Of a stretch of DNA of 64,000 nt, positions 1 to 11,600 are shown piece after piece (the first letter of the stretch is position 1; the number at the start of each line of letters is the position of its first letter). A program made the position numbers and the translations under genes. The stretch is from Dioscorea cayenensis subsp. rotundata (lineage: Eukaryota; Streptophyta; Magnoliopsida; Dioscoreales; Dioscoreaceae): NCBI RefSeq assembly GCF_009730915.1, contig NC_052477.1, positions 26,306,578 through 26,370,577 on the forward strand, written 5' to 3'. The notes below the pieces were generated by a model. It did not search any database. It was not told the DNA's origin and was given only the letters and a program-made list of their open reading frames with translations.

Positions 1-760
1 TACCCTTCCCTTACTTTACTCTTGTCCCAAGCGTAATATAAGTTCAACCCTTACCTTCCCTTCTTTTACCTTACCTTATCTTACTTTATGAACATTCCCA
101 AAACTCCATCCAAGCAAGGCTTAGAAACCTTCCACCCTTCTATTGATGAACCCAATCAATACTTGCATTATGTCAAAGAAAAAAATAATTGGAGCAAGGC
201 TTAGAAACCTTCCACCCTTCTATTGATGAACCCAATCAATACTTGCATTATGTCAAAGAAAAAAAAATTGGAGTTGAGTGAGAATCAAATAGATAATGAC
301 TTGAGATGTAGAATTATTTGAAGTAAAATAATTTTTATTTATATATTTCTGCCCTTTTTAATTGAACTAGAAATTATTTGAAAATGACATTTTACTATAA
401 CTTATTTCTAATGTTGGATAGTGATATTAAAATGAAAAACGAAAAAAAAAAAAATCTTATCTTCCAAAAAAAAATATTTAAAAACTTTGGTCGGTTTTCA
501 ACCAGAGAGCATACTTTAGCCAATTGATTTTTTACATGGGCATATATGTGTAAATTTCTCCATGTTATTATAACTCTTTTTACACCTACCATTATAAAAT
601 AATTATCTTCCCATATTCACACACACACACCCCCATCCATTAAAGAGGTCTATCGTCACAAATGTTTGTGTAAATTTCTCAATTTTATTATGACTTTTTT
701 TATACCCACCATTCTAAAGCCTAAAAATTTATCTCCTCATATTCACACATATTAAAAGAG
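1..760. other. AT-rich intergenic DNA with two short tandem duplications
   Basis: No coding region is supported. The first 90 bases are pyrimidine-rich on the plus strand (runs of ttacc/cttt). Two local duplications are annotated separately. A (CA)n-rich tract lies near 618-634. Poly-A and poly-T runs are frequent. Confidence 0.6.
114..273 (+). repeat. 80-bp tandem duplication, two copies
   Basis: A unit beginning gcaaggcttagaaacc is repeated head to tail with an 80-base offset (114-193 and 194-273). The copies are almost identical and differ only in the A-rich tail, so the duplication is recent or a slippage/assembly product. No coding or structural role is visible. Confidence 0.9.
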
Positions 761-780
761 GTCTGCCGTTATAGGGTTTC
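536..780 (+). repeat. diverged ~120-bp tandem duplication
   Basis: Two head-to-tail blocks (about 536-655 and 656-775) share in order gtgtaaatttctc, ttatta, a poly-T/acccaccatt segment, catattcacaca and attaaa(a)gaggtct. They differ by scattered substitutions and small indels, so this is older than the 80-bp duplication upstream. Confidence 0.7.
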
Positions 781-1083
781 ACTACCTCATTTTCAAAAGT
801 TTACAAAAATATTACTTGAGATTTGCCAAAGTTGTGAACTTTTACCCGTTACTCTGCTACTCTGAGCGTTCCTTTTCTCTCCTCTGCTACTGTTTCCCTT
901 TTCATCTCCCCCTCTTGCTATGGCAAGCGGGGGTCAGTTCCCTCGACCATCCCCCAATGCCCCACTCCCCCCTCTTGGGCTCAAATTGCCTCCAAACTCA
1001 CCACTACTCAAGAGACTTCTCCCCTCCATAATCCTGCAATCCTTAATAAACTCAAAGAAACCACCTTATAATTCATTAAGCTT

Positions 1084-1725
1084 GATAGTGATACTCTGAA
1101 TCGAGCTCGTCTTCGCTTCCAGCATTCTCTCTTCGGCAAATTCTTTGGAAAGCCTCCAATATTCGAACAAGTGAAGACCATCCTCTTGAAGAAATGGGAA
1201 AACATTGGAGAAATCTTTATCTCAAACCTTCCCTAACGGTTTTTATCCTTATCCGATGTTCTAATCAATGCATTTTCTGCGCCTTCTCTACGAAGGACCT
1301 TGGACCATCAATGGTATTATACTCCAATTGTCTCCTAGGGCGTCCAGTATTTGAACCTACCTTCACCAAGCTCACAACGGCTACAATATGGATCCAACTT
1401 CACAACTTACCCATTGAGTTCTAGAGTGGCGACACCCTTGAAACCATTACTTGCCACCTGGGAAAGCTTCTGAAAATTGATGACCTTACCCTTTCTCTAA
1501 CCCGTACCAAGTATGCTAGAGTCTGTAATGAATTAGACCTCTCCAAAACTCTTTGTAAAGGCTTCTGGTTTGGAGATGACCTCCATCGTGTTTTCATTGT
1601 TGTCCAATATGAACGTCTTCCAACTTTTTGTTATTCCTGTGGAGTGATAGGGCATGGGTCCAATTCTTGCAGCCATGCTCCAGCAACCAGGAAAGCAAAT
1701 GTCTGTCAGCCCCCTCGTTCTTAAC
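1084..1725 (+). pseudogene. LINE ORF1 remnant (DUF4283 + CCHC zinc knuckle)
   Basis: Frame pieces read FGKFFGKPPIFEQVKTILLKKW (about 1124 on), then KLTTATIWIQLHNLPIEF, then a zinc knuckle CYSCGVIGHGSNSC (C-x2-C-x4-H-x4-C, about 1630-1675). This order is the nucleic-acid-binding ORF1 of plant L1 elements. A TAG at about 1423 interrupts the frame directly after the PIEF motif, where the family usually has Trp. Other pieces lie in different frames, so at least two more indels are present. The product would coat element RNA if intact. Confidence 0.8.
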
Positions 1726-2689
1726 GAGGGAAGGAGGTAAGGCAGGAGCTTTCTCTCATGGATGTTGGAGCCGGCGCAGGTGACTCTGTCTCCCCCCCCC
1801 CAGCTAGTGAAATCGGTGCTCCGTTGGTTTCTACAATCTCTAAGGCTGAAACGTATAATGGACCTTGGTTACTCATCTCTCACCTGCGAGGTCTTTCCCA
1901 TTCCCACGGCGGAAGTGCTCGCACTCCCAGCGCGGTTGAGGGTTCGGCAGTCATTTCGAGAAGTGACGATCGGTCCTCCCAGGGCGTCTCTGGTCATAGC
2001 TTACATGGCGGGCTGCGAGGCAGTGCTAGTGGGCGGCACCACACTTCCTATGCCACTTTGTATGATAACCCGTGCCTGGAGGTCTCTGTTCCCTCTAACA
2101 TCTATAACATTGCAGCCCCACCCGTTGCTCTGCCAAATGTGCCTGGGGACAGTGAGTTGTGCCATCCCAATGTACATTGGGACTCCACTTTGCATGCCCC
2201 TCGACGCGTCCTCTCATGTCATTTCCCACACTCCGTTGGAGAAATCCTCTCCTCCCATTCAACCCCTGCAACTCTATCACAAGACAAATGAACCGTTGGA
2301 TCGTGAGGGCATCGATCCCCACCCCTATCCTTTTGTCTTCTATTGTTGAAAAACCCTTCTCTCAATACATGAAACCCTAATCCAGAACACTCTAAGCTTG
2401 TTGATCAGGTCATTGCTCTGCTCCGGGACGATGCTTACATGAGGGAGGATAGTGACCAAGATGATGAAGATTCGAGGATACGGGATGACCAAATATCTGA
2501 AGAGGAAGAACCTGACCCTAGATCAGTACCAGGAGGAAGCCCGGTGAGTTGCTCTTATTCGCAAGGGTTCTCTCCTAGACGTGGAATCCCAAAAGAAGGG
2601 ACGTTTGGAGATGGGTGAAACAAGTCATTCCTGACTTTGTTTTCACTTTGTATCCTTTTTCAGGGAGTTCTATTTCTTTCTCTAATTTG

Positions 2690-3420
2690 TTTATGATGAG
2701 TGCTAAAAAGATTTGTTGCTGGAATTGTAGGGGTCTCTCTTCCCGGGAAACCCTTGCTCGCATCTTTCGTCTTATTCGTCAGAATGATCTTATTATTCTT
2801 TGTTTAGTGGAAACCAGAGCTAATTCTGCTCGCGTAGGTAAGTTCTGTTCTAAACTCTCTAAGCCTTGGGATTGGGCCTCCATCCTCACCGAGGGTTTCT
2901 CCGATGGCATCTTCGATCTGTTTGGAAGAAAGGTTTGGGCATGGTGTACGCTATTGCTTTCTCTCGATCGTCCTTCATCTAGTGATATCCTCTAGCTGTT
3001 TTTTTCTAGTATTATTATATCTGTTGTTTATAATTCTAGTCGTGTCTCTTCCCAATGTGTGGTTTGGAATGAGCTTTCTAAAATTTCGTCTTTTTCACCT
3101 CCCTTGGTTAATTATCGGTGATTTGAATTCTATTTTTGTTTCGAATGAGCATAAGGGTGGTCGCTTCTACTACTATTCCCTTAAAAGCTTCTTTTTCCGG
3201 GGTTTTTGTTGATTCTAATAATCTTTTTCGATCTTCATTTTTCCGGGTCTCCCTTCACGTGGTGTAATAACCAACGTGGTTTAGCTTGTCATTTGGGGCC
3301 CGTTTGGATCGCTGCATTGTAAACTTGGATTGGATTTCCCGTTTTAAAAAATTTTCTCTTTTTCACCTCTCCCGTAGTTTTTCGGACCACTCTCCTCTTG
3401 TCTTGTCGGTCTCTTTGCAT
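2690..3420 (+). pseudogene. LINE ORF2 endonuclease domain, frameshifted
   Basis: The domain starts with the typical opening ICCWNCRGLSSRETLARIF (2706 on), followed by LIILCLVETRA, then in other frames LIIGDLNSIF (about 3105) and GARLDRCIVNLDW with the terminal SDHSPL motif (about 3296-3400). These are the apurinic-endonuclease-like motifs that nick target DNA. At least three frame changes separate them, so no intact enzyme is encoded. The last motifs are in frame with the downstream reverse transcriptase. Confidence 0.82.
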
Positions 3421-4881
3421 GATACTACTAATCGATACTTGTTCAGATTTGAAAACTACTGGTTGGATTTTATTGGTTGTCATGATACTGTCAGAGAAGC
3501 TCTTCGGTCTCCTGCCCATGGTAACCCTCTTCATATTGTTATGCATTTACTCTCTTGTATTAGATTTAAGCTTAACTTATGGAAGTATAATGGTGTAAAT
3601 TCTTTAGAGCATGCTCTTAAACAAACTGAAACAGATATTTCAATTTTAGAAAGTATGGATGATACTGTTGTTTCTCAAACTAATTTGTCGGTCCAGTATG
3701 CTAGACTTGCAGCTATTCAATGTAAAATCTATATTAAGTGGGCTCAGTATGCGCGCCTCCTGTGGGTTTGTGATGGTGATAAAAATACCAATTTCTATCA
3801 CAAATCAGCCCGCATTCATGCCCATCACAACCTCATATCTCACGTTATGGACCCTTCAGGTAACAGTCATTCTGATCATTCTAGCATTGAGCACGCCTTC
3901 ATGAATTTCTATTTTAATCTCTGGTCTAGTTCTAGACTCAATAATCATGATAATTTTAATGATATTCTCAATGCTTTGCCTAATGATCTTCCTAGTATTT
4001 CTTGTGATTTTGGGCTTCATCTTGTTCGGGAAGTCACTAAGGAAGAAATTTTCCTTGCACTTCTCGATCTTCCCACTGGTAAATCTCCAGGCCCGGATGG
4101 TTTCAATATTGAGTTTTATCATTTTTTCTGGGATGATATTGGTGATCATTTAGTCACTGCTATTAGATATTTTTTTCAAACTTCTCACCTCCCTTCTTCC
4201 TGGGGTAGAACTTATATCACTCTTGTCCCCAAAAAATCGAATCCCCGGTTGGTCTCGGATTATTGTCCCATTTTGTTGTGCAATGTCTGCTATAAGATTA
4301 TCTCAAAACTCCTTTCGAATCGACTCAAGCCTGTTCTTCCTATGTTAGTAGGTAGAGAGCAAGCTTGTTTCATTTCGGAAAGAGGGGCTTTTGATAATGC
4401 TATAGTTGTTCAGGAAGTGTTCCATTCACTTGAGTTTGACCGTAATAGCCCCCCTAGGATGCTCATTAAACTTAATATTGAGAAAGCCTATGATACCCTG
4501 AACTGGAGTGCAATTCTTGCAACCCTTACCAAAATGAAATTCCCTGTTAAATGGATTTCCTGGATCCAAGCTACTCTTCTTTCTTCTTCTTTCTCTATTC
4601 TTGTTAATGGTATTCCCACTCCTTGGTTCCCCTCTTCTAAAGGTATTCGTCAGGGAGATCCTTTATCCTCTTACTTGTTCATCTTAGTTGCCCAAAACTT
4701 CTCGGCCATTATGAATCGAGTCCTTTCTACCAATATGATCCCTGGTTTTGATTGCAATCTGCACTCCAACTTTAATCATTTAATGTTTGCTGATGATATT
4801 ATTCTGATTACTAAAGCTTCTAGATCTGCTGCTCGTAACATAAATTTCTGTTTATCCATTTACTCCCGTTTGACCGGCTAA
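3286..4881 (+). pseudogene. LINE ORF2 reverse transcriptase domain
   Basis: This open stretch of 531 codons carries the RT core: KSPGPDGF (about 4081), LVPKKSNPRLVSDYCPI, the KLNIEKAYD motif (about 4468-4494), GIRQGDPLSSYLF and the catalytic LMFADDIILIT (about 4780-4812). In active plant L1 elements the first motif is KxDIEKAYD; here the first catalytic Asp is Asn (AAT at 4474-4476). The frame closes at TAA 4879-4881, where the family normally reads on. The enzyme should be inactive even though the stretch is open. Confidence 0.9.
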
Positions 4882-5046
4882 TGTCCCAATCATGCAAAAA
4901 CTCAGATCTTTCTCCCCTCCTGGTTTAACAAAAGGGTTGCTCACAGTATTTGCTCAATCACTGGATTTTCCCAAGCTCAATTTCCACTCACTTATTTGGG
5001 AATCCTTATCTCTCCTAAATAACTTAGTGTTCTCTCTTTCAAACCT

Positions 5047-6786
5047 ATGATTGATAAGATCAAAAATATGTGCACCCGTTGGAAAACTTATAAGCTATCC
5101 TCTGCTGCTAAATCAATCCTTATAAATTCCTCCATTCTTTCTATTCCAACCAATTATCTCTTCGCCTACCCTGTTCCCGACTCTGTTCTCCAGGAAATCA
5201 CCAGGCTGGTCAGGGAATTTTTTGGGTTTAAAGGGAGTAATGGAAAGGGCATCCATGCAGTGAATTGGAGCTGTATCACTGATAATAAATCTGAGGGGGG
5301 CTTGGGTCACCGGAACCTTGCTTTGGCTAAGACTTCCCTTATGGCCAAGAATGTCTTCAAATATCTGAACTCGGATAATATCTTCTGGGTTGATATTGTT
5401 CATCATAAGTATGGTCGCTTAAATTTCTGGATTTATTCTATATCTGCCAATTGTTCTTGGATTTTCAGAGGTATTTGTCGCACTGCTAGTACATTAAAAC
5501 AAAACTTTTGGATCAAATCTTTTAATCCTATTCAGACCTCTTTCTTGCTTGATCCTTGGTTATTTGAAATCCCTCTTGCCTTCAAGCCCACATTCTTAAA
5601 TGTTAATGCTGATCTGAATGCTATTTGTTTTTCTGACTTTCTTGAAAATGGCTTGTGGAATCATAACATGCTTATTTTAACTTTTGGAGATCTTTTAGGT
5701 TCTTTGGTTCCTAATATTTGTGCTTATGATCATAAGAGTAACAATTTCTGGGTTTTGGCATCCTCATTCCTCAAATATGAAAATTTCTTCAGTTATTTAT
5801 CATCATTTAAACCATAATTTTGACTTGAATATGGAGTGGTTAGGTTGGAATAAGCTGCGGAAGCTTTATGTTGCGCCGCGAGTCAAGCATTTTATTTGGC
5901 TTATGTTGCATGGTAGAATTTCAACTACTGATTTTCTTAATAGCATCAATCTTGGCCCCAGAACTTTATGTGTTTTTGCAACATTGAAAATGAATCCATT
6001 GAACACTTATTCCTTGACTGTCGTTGTGCCCAGCTGAGTCTGGAATATGTTAAATCATAATTTGGGCATAAATATTTCCTTCCCTGATATTATCTCTGCC
6101 GGATTCGGATCATCGACTACAATTTTTCAACTCATACTATCTCTGTCATTGCCGCCAGTATTTGGTATTTGTAAAAAGCTCGTTGTGATGGCATCTTTAA
6201 CAATATAAATCCCAATTTCACTAACATTGCTACTAAAGTTGTTGCCCATGTTAAGGAATTTATGCAGGAGAATTCGTCTTTATTGGGTCGCAGGCTTCTC
6301 ATCAGTAATTTCTCCCACGTCAACGGCCTCTTTCTCCTTTATGCTCATTGTTGGCTTGACAGCAACAAGATTGGTAAGTTGGGCTTTTTTATTTCAAACC
6401 TTGCTTATGTTATCTCTTGTGCAGGTTGTTGCACGTTCAATGCAGAGTCGCACTTTAAAGCTAGCATCAAAGCATTCAGCATTGCAATTCGAACTTCTAT
6501 TGATAGGCAACTGGGTATTCGACGCATTCTTCATTGCAATCATGATCTCTCTCAAACTCTGAAGGATGGTCGTAACCTTGTTGCTTGGAGATTTGAGTAG
6601 GAAATTTCAGATATCACTCATCTCTTTCAAATCGCGGGCAATCCCACACTGATCGACATCCCTTCTAACTGGAACTATCCAGCTTCTGCTGGCAGCAACA
6701 ACCACTCTCTTTGCCTATTTCTATCAGGTCGCGATTTACCTAGGTGGATCATAAAGATAATTTCTGAGCATGGTTTTATTTTCTAG
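5047..6786 (+). pseudogene. LINE ORF2 C-terminal part (thumb, zf-RVT, RNase H-like), broken
   Basis: From 5047 the frame reads the post-RT region (SSAAKSILINSSILSIPTNY, then GLGHRNLALAKTSLMAKN), typical of plant LINEs. Around 5829-6030 lies a zf-RVT-like stretch (APRVKHFIWLMLHGRISTTD). Around 6262-6600 another frame resembles an RNase H tail (NAESHFKASIKAF). The segments sit in different frames separated by stops. The 3' non-coding tail follows to about 6920. Confidence 0.75.
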
Positions 6787-7440
6787 CTTTCTGTTTTTTC
6801 CTCTCTAATTGTTTTGTTTGTTTCTGTTTTTCTTTTCTTTGTTTTGTAATCCTTGAATTCTTGTAAACTTTATTTTTATTTAATAAAATTAGTTCTTTGA
6901 ACTATTTCCAAAAAAAAAATTAAAAAAATATTTGATTATTACAAATATGATAATTATAATATATATATATATATTTAAAAGCGGAGATTTCACTTTTTAT
7001 GGTCTTTATATTTTCCCTTAGCGTATCTTATAAATATTTAACATGAATTTTTTTTTTTGAAAAAAATATAATTCATTTATAACGGTTTTTTTTTATTTGT
7101 TATTATCCAAAACCGTTGATGTAGATGTCACTTGCCACACATATTATAAAACAACAATTATTTATTATGTATTCTTATTGTTATAGGATGCTGGCAATTG
7201 GTTTTGTCATATTAATGGCCATATTGTTGAAGAAAATTCATTATTTTATATTCAAAAAATTATTTTGGTTTTTGGCTAATGTCCAGGGGGAAGGACAAAA
7301 TCCAGAGGACAAAAGTATGAATTTGTAAAACATGATAGCATATAATCCACTTTTCAAAAATAAAACTAAATAAATATTTTTTAAAAAAAATAGATAAATT
7401 AGTAATTTATTAAAAAAAAATTGATACAAGGCTAATATAG

Positions 7441-7575
7441 AGGCGTTCGTTCAAATCCCATTTGAACATGGTGAATAGGGTCCTTTGTGGTAAACACAGA
7501 CAATTGGTTCCCATGCATAGAGTGAGGGTGTGTAGTACATTCAACATATACCTCTTACGCCCATGACTCATAGTA
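7441..7575 (+). repeat. SINE fragment with B-box
   Basis: GTTCAAATC at 7449-7457 matches the tRNA B-box consensus. The following acatggtgaatagggt is shared with the SINE at the right edge of the window (about 63918-63935). No A-box is found upstream, so this copy is 5'-truncated. Confidence 0.5.
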
Positions 7576-7972
7576 ATTTATTCTCTTAGTAAAAAAATTT
7601 AATATTATGATAAAAACAGACAAAAAAAAAAAAAATAACTACCTACTGTTTCATAATTTACTAGGAGAGAAAAAAATAGTATAAAAGATCTAAATGCTAG
7701 CAGCTGTGAAAATAAATATAAAAAAACTATCGTTATTATTATGCACATCTATAGCATATATAATTTATTTTCAGTATAATCATATATATGCTATAAATGT
7801 GAACAAAAATGCTGATAGTTATTTAGTTTAATATATGTAAAGTTAAATTTTTTAAAAGTATACGCAAACATACATTTAAAAACTTAAAAACTATTTAAAT
7901 GTAAGAAAAACCCCAATTTTTATCTCCACTCCTTCAAATGCTAACTTCTCCAAATCCTTTCTCCAATTTTCT

Positions 7973-7973
7973 C

Positions 7974-8004
<31 letters not shown>

Positions 8005-8005
8005 T
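7973..8005 (+). repeat. (TAA)n microsatellite
   Basis: About ten consecutive TAA units with an AT-rich border. Confidence 0.9.
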
Positions 8006-8570
8006 AAAAAAATTATCCTTTTCTCCATAGTCCATACGGTTGCAATATTTAATTCTTGGTTTCCCTGTTTGTTGCCTATGTACTTTTATCTCAACCATAA
8101 AAATGCTTACAAATTTCAACTTGCAAAGAAGTTTCTTCTGCTACGGCCACTCTGGATAAACACAAAAGTGGGTCCCCCACACTCCACAATCCTTGCAAGC
8201 CACGACCAACTACAGATGAGAGACCTCATCTCCACAAAATCTCAACCATTTGATCATGATCGAACGGTTCATATCTCAAAGGCAAGCATTGGTCAACATC
8301 ACCCAGTTCATGAAGTTTGGATGATCTTTTAGCACACATTCCTTCTAAGTAACCATGTTTGCCTTCTTTAATCCATCTCTTTTCTTGATCCAAATCTGCA
8401 AAACTTCTCTTCTTTTATTGTGAATTTTTAATATTCAGTTGATAAAAAGGTAGCACTTTTTTATTTCTATTGCAATTAAAGGTATTGGTTTCAGTTCTGA
8501 ATTTATTTATTTTTCCATGGATTGCCATTTGCTTACGTTAATCTACAAACAATTTGCATTGAATTGATTG

Positions 8571-8578
8571 TATATAAA
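8571..8578 (+). promoter_or_regulatory. candidate TATA box of the GH51 gene
   Basis: TATATAAA lies 55 bases before the predicted ATG at 8626. Position and sequence fit a plant core promoter, but this is inferred from proximity only. Confidence 0.45.
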
Positions 8579-8625
8579 CTTGCATTTGTAGATTCTTGGA
8601 AGTGAATGTATGCAGGGGAAGAACA

Positions 8626-11600
8626 ATGAGGATTAATGCCTTGTTTTGTGCCATTTTCATGCTCTGTTTTTCATCATGTTATTGCTCTGCAAATTGGTTG
8701 AAAGCAAATCAGGCTGCTACACTTATTGTAGATGGTTCACCGACATCTCGGAAAATACCCGATACGATGTTCGGGATCTTTTTCGAGTGAATTTTTATCA
8801 CTTGTATGTTGTCTTTCTACAGATTGTTATGAATGTATTGATACTATAATCCTTTCAAGAATTATGTTCCATAGCAATGGAATTGCATTTTTTTTTTTAT
8901 AGGTTTTATTTGTGTTTGTCTATTCCTTCTAAAGAATGAACAAAGGTAATGTCTTGTGATATTGTTGTATAGGAGATCAATCATGCAGGAGCTGGTGGTC
9001 TATGGGCAGAGCTTGTAAGCAACAGAGGTGAGTTCAATGCCAAAATTTAATATCATCAATCATAATCCTTGGTTTGAATACAGGGCTGTCTTGTGTTTTG
9101 TATTTCACTGTATAAGTTTCTTTGAGTAAATTTTAGAATTTAATTGCAGGTTGACAAATTCATGTAAGTAGTAGCTAAACATTGTCTATATTTCTGCATT
9201 TAAAGGTTTTGAAGCTGGGGGATCGACCACTCCATCAAACATTGATCCTTGGTCGATAATAGGGAATGAAACAAACATAATTGTCGGAACCGATCGTACT
9301 TCTTGTTTCAGTCAGAATAAGGTCGCTCTTCGAATGGAAGTCCTGTGTGATATCGGTGGATCGATAACTTGTCCAACTGGTGGTGCTGGTATATATAACC
9401 CGGGTTATTGGGGCATGGTATGAACTCATAATTTTATAATGAGAAACCATCTGAATTTCATCATCAATTTGCTGCATACATTTCTGTTCAATATTGCAGA
9501 ATATAGAACAAGGGAAAACATATAAATTGACAATGTATGTTAGATCAATGGATGCAGTGAACTTATCAGTTTCACTTACAAGTTCAGATGGATTGCAAAA
9601 CCTGGCTACAGCTAACATTGTGTGGGTCTCTTTCATTCAATATAACAATTTGAAAAATTCTCAGATGAAATTGGAGAAATCTGATTTTAATTAGTTCTGC
9701 AGGACTGCTGCTTTGGACATGGCAAATTGGACAAAAGTAGAACTCCTGCTGGAAGCCGAAGGAACAAAATGTTAATTCAAGACTTCAGATTATAACTGCA
9801 CAAAAAGGCATCATATGGTTAGATCCAAGTATCACTCATGCCATTAGATACGTACAAGGTAAAATTTAGAATTTAAAGTTTGAACAATAATTTCATCCAT
9901 GTGTTTGATCAAGGACTTCATTGAAGTACCATCTTTTGAATCCTTGACTCTTTGTGTAAGAACTTCAAAAGCATATCTTTACTCATTACTAGTATAAGAG
10001 TACACTCTGTACGTCATTTTTCTCATTATTAGGATAAATTTGATTCGATGTTCAGATGGTTTAATATTTGTCATCTCTAGATTGATAATTAATTTTCTTT
10101 TTCCTTCAGGGGCATGGTTTTCGGGCAGGCCTTGTTTCCATGCTAACGGACCTTAAACCTAGGTTCATTAGATTTCAGGTTTATAATTATTTTCTTGCAG
10201 CCACTGCTTGTGCTTATAAATTTAGGAATAGCACGATATTAAATATATGACGCTTATTGATCAGGAAGTGACCATATAAATGGTTTATTTGTTCGTCTAA
10301 TGTTTATTCATCTACTTCTATTGCTCTAAGTGGTTCTTATGTTGAAGGCGAATGGCTAAGGAATGCATTTCGATGGAGAGAAACTGTTGGTCCATGGGAA
10401 GAAAGGCCCGGCCATTTTGGCGATGTTTGGAAGTACTGGACTGATGATGGTCTCGGCTATTATGAGTTTCTTCAAGTATGTATTTTATGGTTTTACTTGA
10501 TTCTAAGCTTCAGAGTAAGCAGCTAGGCACTTATAACTATTTTCTAATTGCAGCTTGCCGAAGACCTCGGTGCATCTCCAGTATGGGTAATTAATAATGG
10601 TAATCTTTATCAGCTCAGGAAATTAGCTGATTGTATGCCTAAAGTGGATCTCTTACACTTGACCATTTTATATTTCAGGAATCAGCCATAACGATCAAGT
10701 TGATACTTCTACTATCCCAGCATTTGTTCAGGTATGGTTAAACTCTTCTATTGAGCAATTACAAGTTATATACTTCTATGAACTAATATCACCTGGTTTG
10801 CTGTCATAAACCTTTTTTTCTACAGGATGCACTTGACAGCATCAATTTGCTAGAGAGGTGACCCTGACTCTAAGTGGGGCTCTGTTAGAGCATCAATGGG
10901 ACATCCTGAACCCTTTGAATTGAAATATGTTGCACTAGGGAATCAAGATTGTTGGAAGAAAGAAAAATTATCGAGGTGACTCCTAATCAAATAGTTTAAA
11001 ATATGCACTGCTGAAGAACTCATGTATGCTACAATATCCTGTTCAAATCATAAGTTCATGACTAGCAAAGAATTGCTGAACCGCATGATTTTTTTTTCAC
11101 CAAGACATCAATAAATAGTCAGGAAAAACTCAGATCAATCTAATGCATTCCATGGCAGTGTTTTTGATAGGAACTACCTCAAATTCTACTATGCCATAAA
11201 AAGCTGCATATCCAGACATTCAACTTGTTTCCAATTGTGAGTGGTTCTGCTGTGCAGTTAGATCATCCTGCCGATCTCTATGATTTTTCATGGTACAAAC
11301 ATGCTCTTCTGAGACTTCGTTAACATTATTCCAACTGTGTATTTGGCTAACAATGATTTTTCATGGATAGCTTTATACTTCAGAGTAATGACATGTTCAC
11401 AAGAGCCCATCAGTTCGATCGCATCACGGTCTTCAACAGGCCCTAAGGTTTGATGCCATTCACATATTAATAGGTCGAGTTTGCAGCAGCAAGATAATAA
11501 TTAATCCTGCTCATCATGTCCTTGTTTATGATGAAAAAAACTATTTTTAAAACACAAATCATGCTTACTTTTCTAGGCATTTGTGAGTGAATATGCGACC

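Larger units (their letters stand above)
760..6920 (+). mobile_element. non-LTR retrotransposon (plant L1-type LINE), degenerate
   Basis: In order on the plus strand the block shows a DUF4283/CCHC zinc-knuckle ORF1, an AP-type endonuclease, a reverse transcriptase, a zf-RVT-like segment and an RNase H-like C terminus. It ends in an AT-rich 3' tail with AATAAA-like signals and an A run near 6909. Domain order and length of about 6 kb fit a near full-length plant L1. Stops and frameshifts break both ORFs. No LTRs are present. I could not find a convincing target-site duplication, so both ends are approximate. It is probably immobile on its own. Confidence 0.88.
6921..8570. other. AT-rich intergenic region upstream of the GH51 locus
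   Basis: No gene is supported. It holds AT microsatellite near 6957-6975, poly-T tracts, a SINE-like fragment near 7441 and a (TAA)n repeat at about 7973-8005. The last 500 bases are less AT-rich and probably include the original promoter of the GH51 gene. Confidence 0.6.

Noticed and set aside
1758..2349. Two overlapping ORFs of 177 and 195 codons
   Set aside because: They lie in the ORF1-ORF2 spacer of the LINE, overlap in different frames and show no family motif; probably chance in a GC-richer stretch.
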